Positions 41,901 to 52,032 of a stretch of 64,000 nucleotides of DNA are shown here, one piece after another. Under the pieces are notes generated by a model, which made no database searches, was not told the DNA's origin, and saw nothing but the letters and a program-made list of their open reading frames with translations. A program made the position numbers and the translations under genes. The first letter of the stretch is position 1, and each line of letters starts with the position of its first letter. Origin of the DNA: Pycnococcus provasolii (Eukaryota; Chlorophyta; Pseudoscourfieldiophyceae; Pseudoscourfieldiales); assembly GCA_049487715.1 (NCBI GenBank), contig CP150549.1, forward strand, positions 62,001 to 126,000, given 5' to 3'.

Positions 41901-43880
41901 TTACCGGCGGTACAACGGCGCACGTCTGCGCGTCACAGCCGCGGGGTAATTGTGTTTGCCCGCGCCTGCGACGTCCACGCACACGGTACCGCGCGCGACA
42001 CAGCCGTGCGGGCGTGCAAACGAGCTCAGACCCCCCCCGAGAAATCTCGAGAAATCTGTGGTAGGAATTCTTCCGACAAGGGGCTGTGGCGCGTTACATC
42101 AAGGGGCTTTGGCGCGTGCGCGTCACAGCCGCGGGGTAATTGTGTTTGCCCGCGCCTGCGACGTCCACGCACACGGTACCGCGCGCGACACAGCCGTGCG
42201 GGCGTGCAAACGAGCTCAGACCCCCCCCGAGAAATCTCGAGAAATCTGTGGTAGGAATTCTTCCGACAAGGGGCTGTGGCGCGTTACCTCAAGGGGCTGT
42301 GGCGCGTGCGCGTCACAGCCGCGGGGTAATTGTGTTTGCCCGCGCCTGCGACGTCCACGCACACGGTACCGCGCGCGACACAGCCGTGCGGGCGTGCAAA
42401 CGAGCTCAGACCCCCCCCGAGAAATCTCGAGAAATCTGTGGTAGGAATTCTTCCGACAAGGGGCTGTGGCGCGTTACCTCATTACCTGGCGGTACAACGG
42501 CGCACGTCTGCGCGTCACAGCCGCGGGGTAATTGTGTTTGCCCGCGCCTGCGACGTCCACGCACACGGTACCGCGCGCGACACAGCCGTGCGGGCGGACC
42601 CCCCCCCCCCCGAGAAATCTCGAGAAATCTGTGGTAGGAATTCTTCCGACAAGGGGCTGTGGCGCGTTACCTCAAGGGGCTTTGGCGCGTGCGCGTCACA
42701 GCCGCGGGGTAATTGTGTTTGCCCGCGCCTGCGAAATCCACGCACACGGTACCGCGCGCGACACAGCCGTGCGGGCGTGCAAACGAGCTCGGACCCCCCC
42801 GAGAAATCTCGAGAAATCTGTGGTAGGAATTCTTCCGACAAGGGGCTGTGGCGCGTTACCGGCGGTACAACGGCGCACGTCTGCGCGTCACAGCCGCGGG
42901 GTAATTGTGTTTGCCCGCGCCTGCGACGTCCACGCACACGGTACCGCGCGCGACACAGCCGTGCGGGCGTGCAAACGAGCTCAGACCCCCCCGAGAAATC
43001 TCGAGAAATCTGTGGTAGGAATTCTTCCGACAAGGGGCTGTGGCGCGTTACCTCATTACCTGGCGGTACAACGGCGCACGTCTGCGCGTCACAGCCGCGG
43101 GGTAATTGTGTTTGCCCGCGCCTGCGACGTCCACGCACACGGTACCGCGCGCGACACAGCCGTGCGGGCGGACCCCCCCCCCCCCGAGAAATCTCGAGAA
43201 ATCTGTGGTAGGAATTCTTCCGACAAGGGGCTGTGGCGCGTTACCTCAAGGGGCTTTGGCGCGTGCGCGTCACAGCCGCGGGGTAATTGTGTTTGCCCGC
43301 GCCTGCGAAATCCACGCACACGGTACCGCGCGCGACACAGCCGTGCGGGCGTGCAAACGAGCTCGGACCCCCCCCGAGAAATCTCGAGAAATCTGTGGTA
43401 GGAATTCTTCCGACAAGGGGCTGTGGCGCGTTACCTCATTACCTGGCGGTACAACGGCGCACGTCTGCGCGTCACAGCCGCGGGGTAATTGTGTTTGCCC
43501 GCGCCTGCGACGTCCACGCACACGGTACCGCGCGCGACACAGCCGTGCGGGCGGACCCCCCCCCCGAGAAATCTCGAGAAATCTGTGGTAGGAATTCTTC
43601 CGACAAGGGGCTGTGGCGCGTTACCTGGCGGTACAACGGCGCACGTCTGCGCGTCACAGCCGCGGGGTAATTGTGTTTGCCCGCGCCTGCGACGTCCACG
43701 CACACGGTACCGCGCGCGACACAGCCGTGCGGGCGTGCAAACGAGCTCAGACCCCCCCCGAGAAATCTCGAGAAATCTGTGGTAGGAATTCTTCCGACAA
43801 GGGGCTGTGGCGCGTTACATCAAGGGGCTTTGGCGCGTGCGCGTCACAGCCGCGGGGTAATTGTGTTTGCCCGCGCCTGC
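20909..43880 (+). repeat. 23-kb satellite array, units ~183-202 bp, head-to-tail
   Basis: An uninterrupted array of about 115-120 copies in one orientation. Constant parts, in order: ccacgcacacggtaccg..., an optional tgcaaacgagctcaga module, a C-run of 6-16, gagaaatctcgagaaatctg, ggtaggaattcttccgac, aaggggctgtggcgcgttacc, a variable module (cattacctggcggtacaacgg and alternatives), and gcgtcacagccgcggggtaa. Most units carry seven palindromic hexamers (GACGTC, GGTACC, GCGCGC, GAGCTC, CTCGAG, GAATTC, CCGCGG). Divergence between units is low apart from module swaps. Long ORFs occur in all frames but change frame from unit to unit. Size and structure fit a centromeric or heterochromatic satellite; that role is inference. 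Confidence 0.97.
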
Positions 43881-44601
43881 ACATGGTCAAGACTGCTGGT
43901 CCAAATTGCGGCCGGGCATCTCTCTCTAAGGAACTGGTGCGAATATCGTGCAGCCATTCGGAACGTACACAGTCCATCATGCCTTGCAATCGTCCTGGCG
44001 TCCGCGCTAAGCATACCCAACATAAACTCTTATGGAGGGAAATACCACCCCCAAGGAGAGGACTTACAGCCACCTACGCCCCTACTCATAGCAGTTCTCC
44101 GCTTGAGGGCGGATGCCGTCAAGGCGGCATCTCACCCCCCCGACCTTGCACGAAGACTTGCAAGCTAACAACGAGTCAACGACCGACAGACCTTCCCGAC
44201 AGACCGACGGACCGACAACCATTCTTGTGTGCCGGCAACATGTCTCCGCCTCAAGCACATGGCGCGCCCTCGTGGCCGCCAACCCGCCCTACTGGCCGTT
44301 ACATGGCTTGACAGTTTCGCGAAGCGTGCTGTCAGCCGGCCGAAGGGTCACTCCTTATGGAAGTGGCCCGGCGGGTGTGCTTGGGGCGGGTCGACATGGC
44401 GCTCTCCCACACCTCCTTGCCACCACCGCCACCACCATCCCACAATCTCACCAGGAGCAGCACTCCACCACTTCCTCCTCCGAGGTCGAACGCGGCTGCC
44501 ACCACCACCACCACCATTCTACCACCAGACTCACCTCCTCCACCACCCTCCCACCAACCGCACCGCTGCCAGCACCACCTCCTTCTCCTCCACCGCCACT
44601 G
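43881..44601. other. Post-array spacer with simple repeats
   Basis: Unique sequence after the array, with a (GACAGACC)-like patch (44182-44220) and a CCA/CCT-rich stretch (44415-44600) that would code for Pro/Thr/His in several frames. No clear gene; it may include the degraded start of the adhesin pseudogene. Confidence 0.4.
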
Positions 44602-47600
44602 CGGTACGTGCCGAAACAGAACGCCAAGGGTTCGCTGCACGGAGAGCCGTACGACACTTTCGCGTACATGGTGCGCGATGCGATGAGCGTGTCGACCGAA
44701 TCTGCCGTGAGCGTTTACGCGCTCGACACGGGCCTCACGCAGCCGGTGGCTGGTGGATCGGGATACGCGCTCATGTTCGACATGTTGCAATGACGATGCG
44801 GCGACGCTTGGGTTGCTTGGAAACCTTATTCCCGCGCTCGGCGGCGAGTTTTCACTTGCCGCGCAGGTCACGGCGATGCTGTGCACGACGTCCTTTCCGT
44901 TGAGCATTGGTTCAAGGCGCAGATGATTGTGTCGTCCGCGTCAATTTCGGAGCGCACGCTGATCGACTTGGCTCCATTTTCGTCGAGCTTTTGTGCCTCG
45001 CCGTCGGCAGGCAGCTACGTTGCGTCAACCTCGATGAACTTCAACGATGGTGTGTGGCACTACGCAAGCATGTCAGTACAACGGCACCTACATTTGCGTT
45101 GATGTGGATGCGACGGTTCGCGTTTGCGTGCACGCTCCCGGGGTGGAGGCGGTGGCCAGCTCTACCGTTGTGCTCGGTGCAACCGCGAAGTCTACGGGAT
45201 ACTTCAAGGGACAGGTCGACGAGGTGTCGTTCTGGTGCTACGCTCGCACGCGCGCTGAGGTGGAGAGCGACATGATCGTTCCCATATCTGACTGCAACAT
45301 GCTCTGGGCGTCGACGTTCTACGCCAATGGCACGATGTACCCCCAGACCCATATGGCATTCATTGATAAGCCACCCACCGCGTACTTCGCATTCAACGAG
45401 GGACTTGGAGGCGAGGTGTCGACGTTCACGTGCCCAGTCGCTTATGTTGATGCGTTCCTCTCGATCGACGAGAGCGGCCGTCTGGCTCTCGATTCGTCGG
45501 ATGAGCCCACGTTTGGCTTCACGCCAATTGTGCCTCAAACCGCCTCAGGTGAGACCGTAACTGGATCTCTCAGCCTGAACGGTGCGGCGGGCAGTTCGCC
45601 CGAATTCGTTCCGAGCAGCGTTCCAGCGCTTGAAAAGGCCACGGTCGAGGAGCGCGTTCCCACGTTGATCCACATTCCGGTGAGCTCGGAGGACGGCAAT
45701 GAGTACGGTGCATGTCTGCTCGAATCGGTTGGTTCGGGAGGACAGCTGTATTTCAAGGATGCGGCAACGCATGGAGTGGGCGAGCCGATCCCCTATCCCC
45801 TGCCGTACCCGGTATATCTCGGAGGGAAGGAGGTTTACTTCCTCCCTGACGAGGTCACGGGCGTGGATTCGATTCCCGATGTTGCGAGCTTCCTTTTCTT
45901 CGCTTGCGACAACCAGGTGTTCTACGGATCTGATCTTTCCGACCGCATGATGCGCCCTGTGATGCGCATAGGTGACTTCTACGACACGACGGTGGCGCCG
46001 GAAAGCACGGAGTCGTCATTCGCGCACCAATCGTACGTCAAGTCGTTTTTGATTTCAGTGCAGTCTTTGAACATCGCGCCCGTTGCCTGCACCGTGCTGG
46101 AGCCATGCACCCTCGCTCTGCCTCCTGAGGACACGCTCACGGGGAGGTGCCGCTTATCATTCCTGCGTACGATCGCAACACGCGCTATGTCATCATGGCC
46201 CGTATCACGCACACGCCGCGTGAGGGTTACATGCTGCTTCCGTCAGGCGAGGTCGTAGTGCCTGGGATGCTCATCGCCGCCGAGATGCGCACGGGAGACA
46301 ACGTCAACGGGGGCGTGAAGCTGACCTACATGCCCAAGCCTCACAGCACGGGCTTTTTCGCCGACAGCTTTGGATACTACGTCACTGACGGCCAGTACCG
46401 CACTGAGCCGATGGAGTTCAGCTTTGACATTGATGCCACCGGAATTGCTTCACGAAGGTCCGGCTTCGGCGGCGCGGTCGCTGGTATTCGGGCTCCGCGC
46501 TGTCTTTCTCGGGCATGGGCCAGATTGCTTACATTGGCGATGCCATTTACTACGGCGTGGGAGCGGGCACCAGCTTTGGCATGTACTTCAAGACTTCCAA
46601 TGCAATGGGCGCGGAGGCTGTGCTCGCTACAGTTGGCCCAATGAGCTTGAAGTTTGACGACCTCGAGGATGCCCTGACATTTCACTGCGGCTCGTCGACG
46701 AAGGTCTCGTCGAAGGAGAACTTCAACGATGGACTGTGGCACTTCGTCTCGGCGTCGTGCAACAGCTCGTTTGCTGAGTTGATGGTGGACGGTAAGAGCT
46801 ACGGAACGAAGGCGACACAGCATTTCCCCGAGAGCACGGAGACGTGCGGTGACTACGAGCAGACGGGAGCATTTTTTAGTAGAGAAAGCCCAAGCCAATT
46901 TTCATGCCCCAATCTCATGAAGGGAGGATTCTGCGAGCACGCATCGTTTGGCCCGCTGATTCGAGGTTTGTGCTCCATGTCTTGCGGAACGTGTGGCAAG
47001 TACTACGACGACAAGGATGATGTGGTGGCAGTGTGGGTTACACAGAACAACCCGAACGCTCCCAAGTCGTGCGCCGGAGCGGTTGGAACGTCGTTTGCGG
47101 CAGACTCGATCTTTTTGTAAGCCTGCCCCGAGACTCTCAACCCGATCAAGGGGCCGATTGCTCTCGGCAACGTTGCGACAAAGACAGCGTCTGGCAACTA
47201 CACCGCGGGAAGCTCGTACGGTTTCCAGGGCGAGATTGACGAGTTCGTCATCCGAACAGGTCATACCGCTGCCGAGTTCAGCGACACGCTCTACAGCATA
47301 AAGGCGCCTTTGGATGTCGTGATGAAGGATCTGTTTTTGGCACTTCCGCATGAACGAGCCTGATGGCATCTCGCTGACGAACGACGCCCCCGCGTTGGAT
47401 CTCATGCTCGTGCCCAACTGTGCAGTACTTGGCGCACTGACGGCGCCATTACGACAACACCGACGCGAACGCCATCGACCGTGTTTGACTTTGGTAACAT
47501 TGTTCACACGCTCGAGAGCACGGCTAAGTCAGTGAAGCTCACCGGACTCTCCGAAGCACGGCAAGATCGCGCACGGTGGCAAGACGGTGCACTCGACGAC

Positions 47601-49193
47601 GGAGGTTGCTCGCGGCAATCTCACCACCCACCCTTAGCGTCGAGTACATTCCGAACGCCCACTACAGCGGCTCTGACTCGTTCACGCACGCGATTGTATT
47701 GCTGAGGACGGCGTTGCCGAGAGCATTGACATGGACACCTCCGCGACTCTTGCCGCGATTGAAGACGAGGAGATCGTGGTTGGCGGTGCTGGCGCGTACG
47801 TGGACATGGACGAGCTGAAGATTAGCGGTGTGGGAACTTCCTTGCGAGGCTACTACACGATGAACGAAAAGTCGGGCAGCGCGCTAAGCAACGAGATTGC
47901 GAGCGTCCCAAGCCTTGCGGCGCACCGCCACATTGTCGTGCCCGAGTCGGCGCCGGCTGGCGGTGCAGTCGGCGTGAACGGAACGTTGGCACCCGAGCGT
48001 GTAACCTCGACGCTGACGCTCCCCGAAAAGAAGGTGACCATGGTGGAGGACAGCACGGCTGCCATCAAGCTGAATGGCTACGCGTCCGACCACGTCGACA
48101 CACCGATCATGGTGATTGATGTGCTGCCGAACGTTGGTAAGCTGCACTACACGTCAGTCGCGGGAAAGAGTCACGCTTCCCAGCGGGATTGGCATTGTGC
48201 ACTACACTCCGGCGGCTAACGGCCACAGCGCGTCGCATCGCCCGGGGCGACGTACGCAACGTTCTCGTACGCGAACGAGCCACTCGGTGGTTGCGTGCGT
48301 GACTTCGTTTTCTGCATCGGGTTGCAATTGTCGTTGACGCGCTGCCGGACGTTCCTGCGATGAAGCACCCGGGGCACATCAGCATTCTCGAGAATGAGGT
48401 TGCTAAGTTCTGCTTGGCTGGCCTTTGGGTCGACCGTGGAATCGAAAGAACTCACGTACATTGTCACGGCCCTTCCGCTGCACGGAACGCTGTAGCTCAA
48501 CGTGGCGTTGAGCTCACGAGCCCTGGCGAGGTGATCCCCGCCCCTTACGAGATGAAGTACGATCCGCCTCTCAACGTTCACGGCATGCCGTTCGACAAGC
48601 TCGGGTTCGCCGTGACTGACGGCGAAACCGCAGTCCGAGATCCAGACGGTGGACGTGAGCAGTGACGGCAACAACGCCTTGGATCTGAGCCGCATGAACA
48701 GCGCGGCTGTGAAGTTCACGGCGTTTAAGCCGGCCGACTTGTCCGGCGACTTTACCGTGTCCGCCTGGGTGAAGCTTGCGATGGCTGCCAAAACGCATGC
48801 GGAGCGCGCGCTACCTCACCTCGCTTCAGTGGTCAATCGAGCTCTACTCCGTCGCATCCGACGGCTTTTGTTTTTTCCTGACGAACGATCGCTGGCATCA
48901 CATTGGTTTCATTCTGTCTCAGTCAGCCGGCGGAGTCTAGAATATCGATGAACGCGGGTAAGCACATCTTCGTGGATGGTCTGATGGTTTCCACCGCGGC
49001 AACGCTGAAGGCCAACGCGGCACCGACACTCGGAAGGTACGTGCTGTACATTGGCGGCGACGCTTCGTCAAACACCACTTTCCCCAGCGTGCTTGACAAC
49101 GTCATGATTTACTCGCGTGCCCGGCAGCATCACGAGGTGGTTGAGAACATGAGTGCCCGAGTGCCCACAGACGTGATACATGTCAGAATGTAA
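44602..49193 (+). pseudogene. Decayed multidomain adhesin-like gene (cadherin-like, LamG and ShK-like modules)
   Basis: Homology runs on the plus strand through all three frames. Pieces seen: cadherin-like/tandem-95 modules (GSLHGEPYDTFAYMVRD; TGFFADSFGYYVTDG; VEYIPNAHYSGSDSFTHAI), three LamG/ConA-like modules with FNDGVWHY, FNDGLWHF and RWHHIGF cores and GQVDEV or GEIDEF endings, and a Cys-rich ShK-like module near 46905-46990 (fold name only). Frame breaks fall near 44793, 45075, 46145, 46440-46490, 47553, 47600-47640, 48160-48200 and 48890-48950, and an in-frame stop at 47118. None shows convincing splice sites. The longest intact piece is 45047-46140. Such proteins are large surface or secreted adhesins; this copy looks inactive. 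Confidence 0.7.
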
Positions 49194-49597
49194 TATGCAA
49201 CTACACTATACTATATTTGTTTGACGAGACGTTCATGTCCACGCACAACTGTTGTCACTTATTGGCAGCTTCTAGCGGGATGTTTAGTTGCGGCAGTGCA
49301 TGAATCCGAGGTGTGTGCCACGTCATGTGCTCGAAAGGTATTGGGAAGTAGGCTCCGCAATATGGTATTGGCATCCAACCTGGATCTGCTTACTTAGTCC
49401 TATCGTAGTGTAACTTGTTTATCTTTCCCCTCTTTTTTCCCCCTCTTCCCTCGCTCTCCTTTCCATACAAGAACGAAACCAACAGGTAGGTGAAGCAGGC
49501 AGTTTCTTTTTTTCCTTGCGTTCTATGGCCTGCTTTCTGCGAAGCAGGTTATTTCCGTTTTCATTATGAGCTCCAATTATCTCCTCATTGCTCGACA
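49194..49597. promoter_or_regulatory. Promoter/leader of the Myb/SANT gene
   Basis: 404 bp; AT-richer near 49200-49220, with a pyrimidine-rich stretch (49424-49465). No other gene seen. Confidence 0.4.
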
Positions 49598-50812
49598 ATG
49601 CCGGATTCACGCGATATACTTGATTATATGGCCTTGCAAGGTACTATGCGTGTAGTCCCTGGCCAGGATGGCGAGCCGGATCTCTGGTTCTGCGTCGCGT
49701 GCGACAAGGGACCTCGCGACCTTAAGCACCTAGTGCGACACGTGACCGGTCCAGTCTGCATCAGGAACTGCGCTGCGAGGCTTAATGTTCCCCTATCCGG
49801 CGAAGATGATGGCGAGACAATGGAGGAGGCTGACGCAGTGGTGGAGGGCGAGGATGTTCCCCTATCCGGCGAAGATGATGGCGAGACAATGGAGGAGGCT
49901 GACGCAGTGGTGGAGGAGGAGGATGTTCCCCTATCCGGCGAAGATGATGGCCACGCAATGGAGGAGGCTGACGTAGTGGTGGAGGAGGAGGAAGCTCCTC
50001 TGCAGGCTGAGGCCGAGGCTGCCGCTGCTGCTTTCGCCGCCGCCGCCGCCGATGCCGCCGCCGAGGTCGAGGCGCAACGCATCGAGGAGGAGGAGGAGGA
50101 GGAGGAGGAGGAGGTGCCGGAGGTCAAAAAAAAGTTCCTTCTTGCCTGCTGTGAAAGCCTTTCTTGCCTGCGTGAAAAAAAAGCATCTGAGGGCGAGCAG
50201 CAGCACGAGGTTGAGCACGAGGACGACGAGGACGAGGACGACAAGGCGCAATTGGAGGAGGAGGATGCTCGTCGTCAGGCTCCGGCCGAGGCTGAGGCTG
50301 CTGCCGCCGCCGAGGCCAAGGCGCAGGACGAGGAGGAAGCTCGTCTGCAGGCTGACGCTGCTGCCGGGGCGCAGCGTATCCTCACACCAAAAGGAGCGTC
50401 GTCGAGTGGCAAGGCTGTCTTGCGAAGCGGCCCTTGGACGAAACGAGAAGACGAGCTATTTCTGCTCGGACTGCAGGAGTACGGCAAGTACGTCAAGGGC
50501 AGCGCAGCCCCGCAGCCGGGCAGCACGGCAGTGGCCGGGCAGCGCCGCGTCAACTGCATGGCCATCTCGCACGAGTACGTGGTGACGCGCTCGCCGCAAC
50601 AGATATCAAAGCACGCGCGTGTGTACTACCGCCGACTCGAAAAAGGGACGGACGGAATGAAGATGGAGGAGCCGGAGGAGGAGGAGGAGGAGGAGCCGGA
50701 GGAGGAGCCGGATGCGCCTCCAAAAAAAAGGCTGAAGCAGATGCTTATCGACCCTTTCTTTCCCACTGCTGAGAAAAAGCAAACAGCAGATGAGCACTGG
50801 ATCGCCTGCTTT

Positions 50813-50844
<32 letters not shown>

Positions 50845-51451
50845 GGACGAGGACGAGGACGAGGACGAGGAGGAGGAGGAGGAGGAGGTGCCGCCGGTGC
50901 AAGCTCAAGTGATACCTGGGCTCGTGACCACTCAAGAGCTCCACACGATCGCCACCTACGAATGCAGTCTTGGTGAGTCCATTGGACAAGCATATCCGCA
51001 CACCTTCCGCGTGCTGAGGGGCAAGAAAGTCGAAGTCGGTCATCGCCGACGAGGGGTACGACGGAAATATAAATACGACGATCGTCAGGAGGCGGTGCGG
51101 ACGGCATGTATGGAAGGCTTGACTCGAACTCAACCAGAACTGAAGCTAACCTTAGACGATAAGGTTAAGGAGTATCGCCGCACCATCGCACCGCCGAACA
51201 ACATCGGCAAGTTGCTCGCGAGCTGTCCCGATCACATCGACAAATTCAGAGCGAAACGGAATCTGAAGTCGCGTGGGCAAATCATGGTAGTGGTTTCTGG
51301 CTCTCTCTCTTTGAAATTTGACGGTGACGATGCAATTGTGCTCAATGCAGGCGATGGGTACATCGCCGATAAGCGCAAGTGGCGGACTTTGCACCAAGTC
51401 TTCGTACCTCACGGTACTGTCTGCGAACGCGGAACGTGGAGGCTTTTTTAG
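49598..51451 (+). CDS. Myb/SANT-domain protein, acidic, with C-terminal beta-rich domain
   Basis: 617 residues. Seen: N-terminal Cys/His segment (WFCVACDKGPRDLKHLVRHV..PVC) that could bind zinc; three 23-residue repeats starting VPLSGEDDG; Ala- and Glu-rich low complexity; a Myb/SANT domain (about residues 265-335: GPWTKREDELFLLGLQEYGK ... SPQQISKHARVYYRRL), whose last part resembles the SHAQKYF-type Myb of plants; long Glu/Asp runs; and a C-terminal region ending in MVVVSGSLSLKFDGDDAIVL and a DGYIADKRKW segment, possibly cupin-like. Likely nuclear. The ATG at 49598 is the first in frame. TGTAA at 51522-51526. Confidence 0.75.
49787..49993 (+). repeat. Three tandem 69-bp repeats inside the Myb/SANT gene
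   Basis: Copies begin at 49787, 49856 and 49925 with gttcccctatccggcgaaga. They keep the reading frame and code for an acidic 23-residue unit. Near-identity shows a recent in-frame duplication. Confidence 0.92.
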
Positions 51452-51540
51452 ATCTCCAAGACCTCCAGAGTGTGGGTTGTTGCGACTACTACCCGGGTAC
51501 CCTACAGGTATAATTTTATGTTGTAATAATAAAGTATTTT

Positions 51541-51693
51541 TTACAAAAGAAGAAACACAGTGTCCTCCACCTTCACCACGACGTCCTCGCCAACCTCGTC
51601 AAGCAACAACTCACGCGCGGCGTCGAAACCGAGGCTGAGACCCCTGTTCAGAAGCGCACGACCATTCTCGATGCTTGGCAGACTATTTGCATC
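51541..51693 (-). CDS. Candidate terminal exon of an unidentified gene
   Basis: Minus-strand frame reading DANSLPSIENGRALLNRGLS, then SLGFDAARELLLDEVGEDVV and VKVEDTVFLLL before a TAA that overlaps a TGTAA (51541-51545), as in several genes here. Just upstream on that strand is a long T-run followed by gagcag, a plausible splice acceptor at 51694. The helical, well-ordered look and the poly(A) context suggest a real exon. It could be the last exon of the topoisomerase II-like gene to its right, but it does not resemble a topoisomerase II end that I know. Confidence 0.35.
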   Translation of the reverse strand, partial: DANSLPSIENGRALLNRGLSLGFDAARELLLDEVGEDVVVKVEDTVFLLL

Positions 51694-52032
51694 CTGCTCG
51701 ATACCCAGATCAACAAAAAAAAAGAAGCTCGCCCACCCTCCTCCTCACGTGCTCGTCCGGATCCGTTGCGAGTGACTCGAGCACTGCCGTCATCTGAGCG
51801 GATCTGACGTGCCGTGCAGGTCGTCGCACCGCGTGACGTCAAAGAGCTGCTAGGACTGATGGGGATGCGCCACGTAGCACGCTTGCATGTTTGGGTCCTC
51901 CCTTTACCTGCAGAAGGCGTACGAGCGTTCCGACGATGCACCGGCGAAGGTGCAGTGTCGTGGGCGTGTGACGTTTTGTGTCGTCGTCGTCCTCGTCGTC
52001 GTCGTCGTCGCAGTTGTCACCGTTTCGGCAGG
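51694..52032. other. Possible intron or spacer
   Basis: 339 bp between the orphan exon and the topoisomerase stop. Contains a GTC/GTC-type microsatellite (51975-52010). No conserved coding signal on either strand. Confidence 0.35.

Noticed and set aside
20826-43785. Very long ORFs through the satellite on both strands (up to ~657 codons)
   Set aside because: Unit lengths are not multiples of three, so the same DNA is read in different frames from copy to copy; all frames are open because the unit has few stop triplets. No start context, codon bias or conserved reading frame.
20909-43880. CRISPR-like array
   Set aside because: There are no short repeats separated by unique spacers; whole ~200-bp units repeat, and the flanking DNA is eukaryotic.
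20909-43880. Cloning vector or polylinker contamination because of many restriction-type hexamers
   Set aside because: The hexamers are spread over ~200 bp, vary with the unit, and no vector backbone is present.
44113-44793. His/Pro/Thr-rich protein before the adhesin
   Set aside because: The region is a CCA/CCT simple repeat that is open in several frames; only its last ~60 codons match the cadherin-like module.
46905-46990. Toxin gene suggested by an ShK-like Cys module
   Set aside because: It is one small module inside a broken multidomain surface protein; the fold name does not imply toxicity.
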